A stretch of DNA of 64,000 nt from Chloroflexota bacterium (GCA_029782215.1 JAKOVD010000147.1:1-64000); one strand, 5' to 3'. Numbered from the stretch's first letter, positions 49,770 to 58,785 are shown. Notes: generated by a model not told the origin, from the letters alone. Numbers and translations: made by a program.

Positions 49770-50966
49770 ATGCTTCACGCCAACGTCCCCGATGCCCACG
49801 GCCGCTTTGGTCCTTACGGTGGCCAATTCGTGCCCGAAACCCTGATGCCGGCGCTGGCCGAGCTGGAAGCGGCGTACGCGGCCGCCAAACAGGACCCGGA
49901 GTTCTGGAGCGAGTTCAACGGTTACCTGCGCCACTACGTCGGCCGGCCCACGCCCATCTCCTTCGCCCGCCGCCTGACTGAGCACCTGGGCGGCGCCCAG
50001 ATCTACCTCAAACGCGAGGACCTGGCCCACTCCGGCGCCCACAAGATCAACAACGCCCTCGGCCAGGCCCTGCTGGTCAAGCGCATGGGCAAACAGCGCG
50101 TGGTAGCGGAGACCGGGGCCGGACAGCATGGCGTCGCCACGGCCACCGCATCGGCGCTCCTGGGCATCGACTGTGTGGTCTACATGGGCACCGTCGACAT
50201 GGCCCGGCAGGCCCCGAATGTCTTCCGCATGAAACTGCTCGGCGCCGAGGTGCGCGGGGTGGACAGCGGCAGCAAGACCCTCAAGGACGCCATCAACGAA
50301 GCGATCCGTGACTGGGTGACCAACGTCGACGGCACCCACTATCTGCTCGGCTCGGCCCTGGGCCCCCACCCGTATCCCCTCATCGTGCGGGATTTCCAGC
50401 GGGTGATCGGCGACGAGTCCCGCCGGCAGATGCAGGAACAGGCGGGCCGGCTGCCGGACACAGTGGTTGCCTGCGTGGGCGGCGGCTCCAACTCCATCGG
50501 CATCTTCTACGCCTTTCTCGACGACCCCAACGTGCGCCTGGTCGGGGTGGAGGCCGGGGGCCGGGGCATCGCCAGCGGCGAGCACGCCGCCCGCTTCGCC
50601 GACCCCAAGCTAGCGCGGCTGGGCGTGCTGCACGGCACCCGCTCCTTTGTGATGATGGACGCCGACGGCCAGATCGCACTCACGCACTCCATCAGCGCAG
50701 GCCTCGACTATGCGTCCGTGGGACCCGAGCACGCCTATCTGCGCGACTTGGGCCGCACCGAGTACACCTACTGCACCGACGACCAGGCCCTGGCCGGCTT
50801 CCGCGCCCTGTGCCGCTTCGAAGGCATCATCCCCGCCCTGGAAAGCGCCCACGCCATCGGCCACGTCCTCGACCTGGCGCCAACCCTGCCCGAGGACCAC
50901 ATCATCCTCGTCAACGTCTCCGGCCGCGGCGACAAAGACCTGGATACGGTGATGCGTGAGGCGTGA
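49770..50966 (+). CDS. trpB: Tryptophan synthase beta chain
   Basis: [59 protein letters not shown]. Confidence 0.98.
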   Translation: MLHANVPDAHGRFGPYGGQFVPETLMPALAELEAAYAAAKQDPEFWSEFNGYLRHYVGRPTPISFARRLTEHLGGAQIYLKREDLAHSGAHKINNALGQALLVKRMGKQRVVAETGAGQHGVATATASALLGIDCVVYMGTVDMARQAPNVFRMKLLGAEVRGVDSGSKTLKDAINEAIRDWVTNVDGTHYLLGSALGPHPYPLIVRDFQRVIGDESRRQMQEQAGRLPDTVVACVGGGSNSIGIFYAFLDDPNVRLVGVEAGGRGIASGEHAARFADPKLARLGVLHGTRSFVMMDADGQIALTHSISAGLDYASVGPEHAYLRDLGRTEYTYCTDDQALAGFRALCRFEGIIPALESAHAIGHVLDLAPTLPEDHIILVNVSGRGDKDLDTVMREA

Positions 50967-51043
50967 TTACGCATCACGTTATCACACCTCACGCATCACC
51001 AATTCACAATTCACAATCCGCAATCCGCAATCCGCAATTCCCC
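50946..51043. repeat. Heptanucleotide-register tract T7 (14 x 7 nt)
   Basis: ACGGTGA TGCGTGA GGCGTGA TTACGCA TCACGTT ATCACAC CTCACGC ATCACCA ATTCACA ATTCACA ATCCGCA ATCCGCA ATCCGCA ATTCCCC. Confidence 0.95.
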
Positions 51044-51045
51044 TC

Positions 51046-51849
51046 ATGTCCGGCATCTCCCACATCCAATCCGTGTTCGCCCGTCTGAAGGCCGAGGGCA
51101 AGGCGGCTTTCATGCCTTTCCTGCCCGCGGGTTATCCCGACCTGGCCACCAGCCTTGACCTGTTCAAGGCGCTGGCCGAGGCGGGCGCCGACCTGATCGA
51201 GGTGGGCGTTCCCTTCTCCGACCCCCTGGCCGACGGTCCCACGATCCAGGCGGCGACGCAGCAGGCCCTGGCCCAGGGCGTCACCTCCGCCGACTGCCTG
51301 GCCACGGTGGCCCGGCTGCGCGAGGCGGGGGTCACGGCGCCGCTGCTGCTGATGGGCTACGTCAACCCGATCCTGGCCTACGGCATCGCGAGGTACGTGA
51401 GCGAGGCGGCTGCTGCAGGGGCCGACGGCCTGATCGTGCCCGACCTGCCCCCCGACGAGGCGGCGGAGCTGGAGGCGGCCTGCCGTCAACACGGCCTGGC
51501 GATGGTCTACCTGGCCGCGCCCACCAGCACGCCCGAACGCCTGGCGTTGATCGCCAGCCACTGTACCGGCTTCCTCTACCTGGTCAGCGTCACGGGCATC
51601 ACCGGCGCCCGCGCAGACCTGCCGCCCCACCTGGCGGAGTTCGTGGCCCGCGTCCGCCGGCACACCGACCTGCCCCTGGCCGTAGGCTTCGGCATCGGTA
51701 CGCCCGCGCAGGCGGCCGCCGTGGCCGGTCTGGCCGACGGCGTGGTGGTCGGCAGTGCCCTGGTCCGGCTGGCAGGCGGCGGGCAGCCCCGCGCCGCGGT
51801 CGGGGAGCTGGCGCTGGCGCTGGCGGACGCGGTACACCAACCCTCCTGA
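51046..51849 (+). CDS. trpA: Tryptophan synthase alpha chain
   Basis: [49 protein letters not shown]. Confidence 0.97.
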   Translation: MSGISHIQSVFARLKAEGKAAFMPFLPAGYPDLATSLDLFKALAEAGADLIEVGVPFSDPLADGPTIQAATQQALAQGVTSADCLATVARLREAGVTAPLLLMGYVNPILAYGIARYVSEAAAAGADGLIVPDLPPDEAAELEAACRQHGLAMVYLAAPTSTPERLALIASHCTGFLYLVSVTGITGARADLPPHLAEFVARVRRHTDLPLAVGFGIGTPAQAAAVAGLADGVVVGSALVRLAGGGQPRAAVGELALALADAVHQPS

Positions 51850-51855
51850 GGCGTC

Positions 51856-52671
51856 ATGGCCGATGCCGGTGAGATGACCGCCGCGGCTCTCCGGCCACCC
51901 TTGAAGTGGGCGGGAGGGAAGCGCTGGCTGGCGCCGCACCTGGCGGCGATCTGGGCGCCCTACCGCGGGCGGCGGCTGGTGGAGCCGCTGTGCGGGGGAC
52001 TGGCGGTGTCGCTCAGCCTGGCGCCGGAACGGGCGTTGCTCAACGACATCAACCCGCACGTCATCAATTTCTACCACTGGCTGCAGGCCGGGCTGGCGAC
52101 GACGCTGCCGATGCGCAATGAGGCCGAGCTCTATTACCAGCACCGGCAGCAGTTCAACCGCCTGATCCACGAAGGCCGGGCAGCCACGGCCACAGCCGCG
52201 GAGCTCTTCTACTACCTCAACCGCACCGGCTACAACGGCCTCTGCCGCTTCAACCGCAGCGGCGAGTACAACGTTCCCTTCGGCCGCCACAAGACCCTCC
52301 ACTATCTCACCGACTTCTCGGACTACCGGGCCGCGTTCGCCGGCTGGCAGTTCACCAGCAAGGACTTCGAGGCGCTTGTCCTGGACCCGGACGATTTCGT
52401 CTACGCCGATCCGCCCTACGACGTCCAGTTCACGCAGTACGCCCAGGGCGGCTTCGGCTGGGACGACCAGGTCCGCTTCGCCGCCTGGCTGGCCGGCCAC
52501 CCCGGCCCGGTCGTGCTCTCCAACCAGGCCACTAGCCGCATCATCGACCTCTACCAGCAGTTGGGCTTCACCCTGACCTTCCTCCAGGCCCCGCGCCAGA
52601 TTGCCTGCAACGGCGACCGCACCCCCGCGCGGGAAGTGCTGGCGATGAGGAACGTGAAGCGTGATGCGTGA
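51856..52671 (+). CDS. DNA adenine methylase (Dam-like)
   Basis: PPLKWAGGKRWLAPHL; FVYADPPYDVQFTQYAQGGFGWDDQVRFA (DPPY). Confidence 0.93.
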   Translation: MADAGEMTAAALRPPLKWAGGKRWLAPHLAAIWAPYRGRRLVEPLCGGLAVSLSLAPERALLNDINPHVINFYHWLQAGLATTLPMRNEAELYYQHRQQFNRLIHEGRAATATAAELFYYLNRTGYNGLCRFNRSGEYNVPFGRHKTLHYLTDFSDYRAAFAGWQFTSKDFEALVLDPDDFVYADPPYDVQFTQYAQGGFGWDDQVRFAAWLAGHPGPVVLSNQATSRIIDLYQQLGFTLTFLQAPRQIACNGDRTPAREVLAMRNVKRDA

Positions 52672-52797
52672 GGACGTGATACGTGTTGCGTACGCCGTAC
52701 TCCGTAACGAGTAAGGCCTGTTCCTGAAGCCGTCGGTCCTCTGTCTTCCGTCCTCCGCCCTCGGCCACCTTCCACCTGCTACCGGCTACCTGCTACT
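52651..52797. repeat. Heptanucleotide-register tract T8 (21 x 7 nt)
   Basis: AACGTGA AGCGTGA TGCGTGA GGACGTG ATACGTG TTGCGTA CGCCGTA CTCCGTA ACGAGTA AGGCCTG TTCCTGA AGCCGTC GGTCCTC TGTCTTC CGTCCTC CGCCCTC GGCCACC TTCCACC TGCTACC GGCTACC TGCTACT. Confidence 0.92.
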
Positions 52798-52798
52798 C

Positions 52799-53017
52799 AT
52801 GTCCGTCACCGTCCGCGTTGCCGGCGCGCTCAAGGAGCGCGTGGCTCCCGATCTCACACTTGAGGGTGTGTCCACCGTCGGCGAGGCGGTGACGCGGCTT
52901 GACCTGCCGGCGGACATGGGCCTGGTGATCATGGTGAACGGCAAGCTGGCGCACTGGCAGACAACGCTGGCAGACGGCGATGTGCTACACCTCACACCGG
53001 TGATCGGGGGAGGCTAA
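52799..53017 (+). CDS. MoaD/ThiS-like sulfur carrier
   Basis: 72 aa beta-grasp, ends ...DGDVLHLTPVIGGG (C-terminal GG). Confidence 0.9.
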   Translation: MSVTVRVAGALKERVAPDLTLEGVSTVGEAVTRLDLPADMGLVIMVNGKLAHWQTTLADGDVLHLTPVIGGG

Positions 53018-53075
53018 ACGTTTAGGCGTCGGCACCCCGTCGGGGTCGGGCGAGGGATGTTGTAGAATAACCCTA

Positions 53076-53154
53076 TGTCATTGTGAGGCCCTATCGGGCC
53101 GAAGCAATCTCCAACTGGCAACTCGGAGACTGCTTCACTTCGTTCGCAGTGACA
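53076..53154. repeat. Nested palindrome copy 1
   Basis: tgtcattgtgaggccctatcgggccgaagcaatctccaactggcaactcggagactgcttcacttcgttcgcagtgaca. Confidence 0.92.
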
Positions 53155-53165
53155 AATCCCTGATC

Positions 53166-53206
53166 TGTCATTGCGAGGCCCGCCAGGGCCGAAGCAATCG
53201 CCAACC
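53166..53206. repeat. Nested palindrome copy 2, left half only
   Basis: tgtcattgcgaggcccgccagggccgaagcaatcgccaacc with no clear right arm. Confidence 0.8.
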
Positions 53207-53282
53207 TGCTTGAGGTCGCGGGCCTGTTTAGAGACTACCTTTCGTTGTAGGCTTGCCCAGACCCAGAAACACTCGCAGCGCC

Positions 53283-53570
53283 GTGACAAGTTACTTCGTC
53301 TACATCATGACAAACAAGTACAACAACGTCCTCTATACTGGAGTGACAAACGACTTGCTGCGTCGTGTTGCAGAGCACAGGACCGGTGCAACACCTGGTT
53401 TCACAAGCAAGTACAACGTGACGAAACTCGTCTATTTCGAGGAACACGGAGACATTAGTCTTGCCATTGCCCGTGAGAAGCAGATCAAAGCTGGCTCCAG
53501 GCAGAAGAAGCTGGACCTGGTCAATGGCCTCAACCCCGAGTGGCGTGACATTTTCGAAGACCTTGTCTGA
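53283..53570 (+). CDS. GIY-YIG endonuclease superfamily protein (GTG start here; TTG at 53253 possible)
   Basis: SYFVYIMTNKYNNVLYTGVTNDLLRRVAEHRTGATPGFTSKYNVTKLVYFEEHGDISLAIAREKQIK. Confidence 0.95.
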   Translation: MTSYFVYIMTNKYNNVLYTGVTNDLLRRVAEHRTGATPGFTSKYNVTKLVYFEEHGDISLAIAREKQIKAGSRQKKLDLVNGLNPEWRDIFEDLV

Positions 53571-53585
53571 CGCCAACCACTATCC

Positions 53586-53661
53586 TGTCATTGCGAAGCC
53601 CGATAGGGCCGAGGCGATCGCCAACCCGATTGGGGATTGCCTCACTGCGTTCGCAATGACA
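53586..53661. repeat. Nested palindrome copy 3
   Basis: 76 nt; perfect 12-bp terminal arms TGTCATTGCGAA / TTCGCAATGACA. Confidence 0.95.
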
Positions 53662-53672
53662 TACCCTCGTCC

Positions 53673-53748
53673 TGTCGTTGCGAAGCCCGATAGGGCCGAG
53701 GCAATCGCCAACCCGATTGGGGATTGCTTCACTGCGTTCGCAATGACA
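53673..53748. repeat. Nested palindrome copy 4
   Basis: 76 nt, nearly identical to copy 3, 11 nt away. Confidence 0.95.
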
Positions 53749-53773
53749 AGATTAACTTTAGGAGCCGAGAGCG

Positions 53774-55684
53774 ATGTCTGTTGGCGGTACATGGGGCAAG
53801 TTCCTGCACGTTGACCTGAGCAGCGGGAGGCAGTGGCTGGAAACGCCCCCCGACGAGGTCTACCTCAAGCTAGTCGGCGGCCGCGCCCTGGTCGCCTACC
53901 TGCTCCTGCGCGACCTGCCCACCGGCTGCGACCCCCTGGGGCCTGACAACCTCCTCATCTTCGCCCCCGGCATCCTGCAGGGGTCGAACCTGCCGGGCAG
54001 CGGCCGTCACGGCGTCGGCGCCCGCAGCCCCCTCACCGGCGCCATTGCCAGCGCCGAGGTCGGCGGCTGGTGGGGACACGAGTTCAAGCGCACGGGCTTC
54101 GACGCCCTCATCGTCCACGGCCAGAGCGCCGAGCCCGTCTACCTGTGGATTCACGACGGCCAGGCCGAGCTGCGTCCGGCCGGCCAGCTCTGGGGCCGCG
54201 ACACCGCCGACGTGCAGGAGGCAATCCAGGAGGAGCTGGACGACAGGCGCATCCGCGTGGCTCAGTGCGGTGCAGCGGGTGAGAACCTCGTGCTCTACGC
54301 CAGCATCATGCACGACGTCAACCGGGCGGCAGGCCGCGGCGGCTTGGGCGCGGTCATGGGCAGCAAACGGCTGCGGGCCGTGGCCGTCCGCGGGACGATG
54401 AACCCACCCATCGCCACCCGTAAACGCGTCGGCGCCGTCTCCAAATGGCTGGGGGAGAACTATGAGACGCTGACCGCCTGGGCCGTCAAGATCGGGACTG
54501 TGCAGGGCGTGCGCAACTGGGGGCGGGTGGGCGCACTGCCCACGCTCAACTTCCGCGAGCCGATGTTCGAGGGCCGCGAGAGCATCACCGGCCAGCTCAT
54601 GCACGAGACCCTCCTGCCCCATCGCGATACCTGCCAGGTCTGCCCGATCAACTGCAAGCAGGTGGCGGAGTACGACGGCGAGAAGGAATTTCCCGACAGC
54701 CCCTACCTGCGCTCGGATTTCTTCCACAAGATCAAGGTGGATAAGGCCTACGGCGGGCCGGAATACGAGACCCTGGCCGGCTTCGGCAGCGTCTGCGGCA
54801 TCGACGACCTGCTCGCCATCGCCAAGGCCAACGAAGGCTGCTCCCGCTGGGGCATGGACACCATCAGCCTGAGCATGACCATCGCCTTTGTAATGGAATG
54901 CGTGGAGAAGGGGCTGCTCACCGCCGCCGACACCGGGGGTTTCCTGCCGCGCTGGGGCGACGCCCACGCCATGCTGGAGGCGGTCGAGATGGTGGCGCAC
55001 GCGCGGGGGTACGGCGCTCAAATGGGCCAGGGCAGCAAGCGGCTGGCGCAGCAGATCGGCCGGGGCGCCGAGGCCTTCACGGTCGAGGTCAAGGGACAGG
55101 AGCTGCCGATGCACGAGCCGCGGCTCAAGCAGGCGCTGGGCATCGGCTACGCCACGGCCCCGGTCGGCGCCGACCACATGATGAACATGCACGACACGGC
55201 CTACACCCGGCCCAACGCCGAGTTGGAACGCGTGGCCGAGGTGCAGACCTTCGAGCCCATGGCCGTCAACGACCTCGGACCGCAGAAGATGGAGCTCTTC
55301 TACCACGAGGTCAACTGGCGGCACGCCCTCGACTGCGCCGTCATCTGCCACTTCTACCCCTACCGCTACAGCCACGTCGCCGAGGCGCTCAGCGGCGTCA
55401 CCGGCCACGAGTACTCGGTCCGCGACTTCCTGGCCGTGGGCGAGCGGGCGCAGACCCTGAGCCGGCTGTTCAACCTGCGCGAGGGGTTCAGCGCGGAGGA
55501 TGACCGCTTGCCTAAGCGGGTGATGCAGGCCTTCCAGGAAGGCCCCCTGGCGGGCGTCGAGATCACGCCCGAGGCCTTCCTGGCCGCCCGGACCTACTGG
55601 TACGGCCTCATGGGCTGGACGGCGGACGGCGTCCCCACGCCGGAACGGATCGCCCAGCTCGGCCTCAGCACTCTTCTGCCCTGA
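53774..55684 (+). CDS. Aldehyde:ferredoxin oxidoreductase family (tungstopterin) protein
   Basis: GGTWGKFLHVDLSSG; GPDNLLIFAPGILQGSNLPGSGRHGVGARSPLTGAI; DTCQVCPINCK (CxxCxxxC); DCAVICHF. Confidence 0.95.
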   Translation: MSVGGTWGKFLHVDLSSGRQWLETPPDEVYLKLVGGRALVAYLLLRDLPTGCDPLGPDNLLIFAPGILQGSNLPGSGRHGVGARSPLTGAIASAEVGGWWGHEFKRTGFDALIVHGQSAEPVYLWIHDGQAELRPAGQLWGRDTADVQEAIQEELDDRRIRVAQCGAAGENLVLYASIMHDVNRAAGRGGLGAVMGSKRLRAVAVRGTMNPPIATRKRVGAVSKWLGENYETLTAWAVKIGTVQGVRNWGRVGALPTLNFREPMFEGRESITGQLMHETLLPHRDTCQVCPINCKQVAEYDGEKEFPDSPYLRSDFFHKIKVDKAYGGPEYETLAGFGSVCGIDDLLAIAKANEGCSRWGMDTISLSMTIAFVMECVEKGLLTAADTGGFLPRWGDAHAMLEAVEMVAHARGYGAQMGQGSKRLAQQIGRGAEAFTVEVKGQELPMHEPRLKQALGIGYATAPVGADHMMNMHDTAYTRPNAELERVAEVQTFEPMAVNDLGPQKMELFYHEVNWRHALDCAVICHFYPYRYSHVAEALSGVTGHEYSVRDFLAVGERAQTLSRLFNLREGFSAEDDRLPKRVMQAFQEGPLAGVEITPEAFLAARTYWYGLMGWTADGVPTPERIAQLGLSTLLP

Positions 55685-55782
55685 CCGGCGCCACGCCTGG
55701 AAGCCGCATGTCGGCTCGCAGCGAATTGGGGCACGACCACCTTGACAGATGATATCACCCGCAGTACTATAAAGACAGGCTG

Positions 55783-56043
55783 ATGAGCAAGTTCGACAAG
55801 CTGCTCAACCGCATCCGCCACAACCCGCAGAGCGTGACCTTTGAGGACCTGGACAAGCTCCTCATCGCCTACGGGTTTGTGCGGCGCCAGCCACAGAGTG
55901 GTTCGGCTCACTTTACCTATTCGCTGCGCACCCACCGCATCACCGTCCCCTACAGGCGACCTGTCCTCAAAGCCGTCTACGTCAAGCAGGTTCTGCTGAT
56001 CCTGGATGAGCTGGACGCTCCCGAAGGCGGGGACGAGGATTGA
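55783..56043 (+). CDS. HicA-like toxin
   Basis: MSKFDKLLNRIRHNPQSVTFEDLDKLLIAYGFVRRQPQSGSAHFTYSLRTHRITVPYRRP. Confidence 0.85.
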   Translation: MSKFDKLLNRIRHNPQSVTFEDLDKLLIAYGFVRRQPQSGSAHFTYSLRTHRITVPYRRPVLKAVYVKQVLLILDELDAPEGGDED

Positions 56044-56531
56044 CCAAAGTGAAGGACACCGACTACTATCTCTCGCTCCCCTATACCATTGAGCTGCAGC
56101 GCGAGGACGAAACCACATGGTTCGCACGCGTGCGCGAACTGCCGGGCTGCATGACTGAGGGTGATAGCCTCGCCGAGGCGGCAGAGATGCTCCAGGATGC
56201 AATGGCCGCCTGGATCGACACGGCGCTGGAGGATGGTAAGCCGGTGCCTGAACCTCGTCCGGATGCAGACTACAGCGGCAAGTTCGTCGTGCGCGTGTCC
56301 CGGTCGCTGCATCGCGACTTGGTGGACGCGGCGGATCGTGAAGGGGTAAGCCTGAATCAGTTCATCGCCACGGAGCTGGCGAGGGCCGTGGGGCGACCGT
56401 CCACCGTGGTACGCGCGGCGCCGCCTGCTGCCGACTGGCCCGGACTGCAGGAAGGCATGAAGGCGACGCTCGTGGGGACGGGCTTCCGCGAAGACGCAGC
56501 AACGTTGGACGAGCACCGGTCAGCAGAGTGA
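56040..56531 (+). CDS. HicB-like antitoxin with C-terminal RHH domain
   Basis: YYLSLPYTIELQREDETTWFARVRELPGCMTEGDSLAEAAEMLQDAMAAWI plus VSRSLHRDLVDAADREGVSLNQFIATELA; overlaps hicA by 4 nt. Confidence 0.9.
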   Translation: MTKVKDTDYYLSLPYTIELQREDETTWFARVRELPGCMTEGDSLAEAAEMLQDAMAAWIDTALEDGKPVPEPRPDADYSGKFVVRVSRSLHRDLVDAADREGVSLNQFIATELARAVGRPSTVVRAAPPAADWPGLQEGMKATLVGTGFREDAATLDEHRSAE

Positions 56532-56585
56532 CCGTCCCTGTTCTCACAACCATTGTCCAGATGCCCGGCCTTACCGATCTCCTGC

Positions 56586-56620
56586 CGTTGAACGTTCAAC
56601 GTTGAACGTTTAGCGTTCAA
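56586..56620. repeat. Heptanucleotide-register tract T9 (5 x 7 nt)
   Basis: CGTTGAA CGTTCAA CGTTGAA CGTTTAG CGTTCAA. Confidence 0.9.
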
Positions 56621-56633
56621 ACCCGTATCTGCC

Positions 56634-56873
56634 ATGTTACGAAATACCCTGTATTACGGCGACAACCTTCCCATCCTGCGCCAGTACATCGCCAGCGAGA
56701 GCGTGGACCTGGTGTACCTGGATCCGCCCTTCAACTCCAACCGCTCCTATATCACCATTGCCGACCTTTTCAACGGCCAGGAGGTCAAAATGCCCATGAC
56801 CGCCACCACCTTCAAACAGGCCGGCCGGGAACAGGGGGCCGGGGGCGAGGAGCAGGGATCGCTGTTCAGCTAA
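56634..56873 (+). pseudogene. Internally deleted DNA methyltransferase remnant
   Basis: MLRNTLYYGDNLPILRQYIASESVDLVYLDPPFNSNRSY (N-term, DPPF) directly joined to ITIADLFNGQEVKMPMTATTFKQA...EEQGSLFS (C-term-like). Confidence 0.7.
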
Positions 56874-56901
56874 ACGTTGAACGTTCAACGTTGAACGTTC
56901 A
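56874..56901. repeat. Heptanucleotide-register tract T10 (4 x 7 nt)
   Basis: ACGTTGA ACGTTCA ACGTTGA ACGTTCA. Confidence 0.9.
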
Positions 56902-56912
56902 ACCGACACCCA

Positions 56913-57428
56913 TCAGCAGTCGAAGACCGACCAGCAGATGTCGTTTCGCAAGCGCTGATCGTCCAGGACAAGGTCGCGAATCGCATCCGGCAGTTGGTCG
57001 CGCTGCCATCGGCACTCGATCCGGCCTGCACGCTCGCCCTCGCCTTCAGGCGCAGCCGCGCGTGCGGCCTTGATTGCGTAGGCTGCGGCGCCAAGCTCGT
57101 GGGCGGCGACGTGCGCGACCGCCGCTGCTTGCCCGGCAGCATAGGCGGCGTGGCGCGCCGCTCCGCTCAGATCCCTGGCCGCCGCATTCGCCGCACCGGC
57201 CGCCGCGCGGGCCTGGGACATCGTGATCTCGCCGCGCACCCATGCCCGAGCCTGCTCAATCGCCTGACGCGGCCGCGCGTCCCCAGGCTTCACCGCCTCG
57301 AAGAGAGGCAGGACGTGCTCGGCGCACGCGGCCGCCCACAAGGCGAGAAGGCGGTGGTCCGCATCCGTGAGCGTCCCCCCGCGGCGGATGGTGATAAAGC
57401 GAGCGTCGCGTACTTTAGGCAGAATCAT
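56913..57428 (-). CDS. Putative immunity protein (Imm-5-like)
   Basis: LPKVRDARFITIRRGGTLTDADHRLLALWAAACAEHVLPLFEAVKPGDARPRQAIEQARAWVRGEI...ARHAAYAAGQAAAVAHVAAHELGAAAYAIKA. Confidence 0.82.
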   Translation of the reverse strand: MILPKVRDARFITIRRGGTLTDADHRLLALWAAACAEHVLPLFEAVKPGDARPRQAIEQARAWVRGEITMSQARAAAGAANAAARDLSGAARHAAYAAGQAAAVAHVAAHELGAAAYAIKAARAAAPEGEGERAGRIECRWQRDQLPDAIRDLVLDDQRLRNDICWSVFDC

Positions 57429-57433
57429 GCTGC

Positions 57434-57461
57434 ACCTTTCAACCTTTAACCTTCAACCTCT
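57434..57461. repeat. Heptanucleotide-register tract T11 (4 x 7 nt)
   Basis: ACCTTTC AACCTTT AACCTTC AACCTCT; ends exactly where the next stop codon begins. Confidence 0.88.
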
Positions 57462-58457
57462 CTACTGCACCACCCGCACCCACCGCAGCGGCAGCCAGCC
57501 GTCGATGGTGGGGTCGCCCTCGGCCGGGAAGACGACATGGACCCAGGGGTCGCGGCGCTCCAGGATGCGGACGGTGCTGCCCACGATCAGGGCCTGGTTG
57601 GTCAGGCCGGTGTTGGGGTCGGGCGCCGTGCGGATGTAGACGTTGCCCAGCATCTGCCCCAGCAGCGGCGGCGGGGTCACCGTGGGCGTGGAGGTGGGCG
57701 TCGACGTGGGGGTGAAGGTCGGCTCCGGCGTGGGCGTGGCGGTGGGCGTGGGCACAGGCGTGTTCGTGGGGACAGGCGTCGGCGTGGGGGTCGGCGGGGG
57801 CACGGGTGTGTCCGTGGGGATGGCGATGTAGACGACGGCTGTCGGCGCCAGGTGGGCCAGAAGGCGGGGGCTGGCGGCGTAGGCCAGCCAGCCGCAGCCG
57901 CAGACCAGGGCCAGCAGCGCCAGCACGATCACGGCCAGGCCGGCGATCGGGCGCTTCGCCGCCGCGCCCGCCGCGTCCGCAGGAGAGCGCCCCCCCAGCC
58001 GGAGCTCCACCCCCTCCGCCCGCGCCCAGAGGCCGTCGCTCAGCGCCCGGCGCAGGGCCGGGCCGACGAAGGGCGCCAGCAGGGCGGCGGCCGCCTCGCG
58101 GTCGGCCGGCGTCCACCCGCCCAAGGGGCCACGCTCCAACAGCGCCTTGTCCCCAGGCTCACCATCGCCCCCGCCCGCGGCGCCGGGCTCCACGATCTCG
58201 CCGTCTGCGGGCCCATCGCCTTCCAGCAGCGGCTGTATCAACGCCAGTATTTGTTCGGTGCCATCCGGGCGCTGCGCCAGCAGTGCCAATTCGGCCCGCA
58301 GCGCTTCGAGGCGCTGGCGGTCCTGGGTGCGCAGGATGGCCAGAAGGGTGTCGAGATCGGGGGGGGAATTTTCCACGGGAACGCCTGACTGTGGCTCGAT
58401 CGATCCGGTCTCTGGCGGGTCATTCAATTGACGTTCCGCAGTCGCCTGCGGTTCCAT
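57462..58457 (-). CDS. Single-TM protein with Thr/Pro linker and SH3-like domain
   Basis: TM IAGLAVIVLALLALVCGCGW; TPTPTPVPTNTPVPT linker; NVYIRTAPDPNTGLTNQALIVGSTVRILERRDPWVHV. Confidence 0.75.
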   Translation of the reverse strand: MEPQATAERQLNDPPETGSIEPQSGVPVENSPPDLDTLLAILRTQDRQRLEALRAELALLAQRPDGTEQILALIQPLLEGDGPADGEIVEPGAAGGGDGEPGDKALLERGPLGGWTPADREAAAALLAPFVGPALRRALSDGLWARAEGVELRLGGRSPADAAGAAAKRPIAGLAVIVLALLALVCGCGWLAYAASPRLLAHLAPTAVVYIAIPTDTPVPPPTPTPTPVPTNTPVPTPTATPTPEPTFTPTSTPTSTPTVTPPPLLGQMLGNVYIRTAPDPNTGLTNQALIVGSTVRILERRDPWVHVVFPAEGDPTIDGWLPLRWVRVVQ

Positions 58458-58785
58458 CAGTATACACCAGGACCTGGCGACTCGTAGTTGTCCTGTCACG
58501 TTGAGCGGGTCGCCCGGCCAACCCTGACTTCACCGCCACGACAGCGAAACATCTCTGACCCTCCCTATGCTCACAGCACGCCTTTCAACAACCGCCTCTC
58601 CACCCTCCACCCGGAGAGGTTTCGTCGCTCCGCTCCTCCACAGGACAGATACGCCTCTCGCACGGACGTGAGCCTCCCGGAGGTCCTGTGAGCGCCTGTG
58701 CTATACTTGGCCCGATTGTGAAGGGCCGGTCCGCACGCGGGGCCTCATGGCGCCGCCGGACGGTCCCTGGACGGTCGTAGGCGTT

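Noticed and set aside
48703-52797. CRISPR-like or microsatellite array
   Set aside because: Unit is 7 nt without spacers; better described as heptad-register tracts.
53586-53661. tRNA gene (76 nt, cloverleaf-capable)
   Set aside because: No T-loop GTTCRA or D-loop consensus, no CCA-acceptor pattern; present in near-identical intergenic copies.
53076-53748. CRISPR array
   Set aside because: Units are long palindromes with irregular spacing and a gene between them; no regular spacer pattern.
53870-55408. 512-aa minus-strand ORF
   Set aside because: Antisense of the AOR gene, GC-driven open frame.
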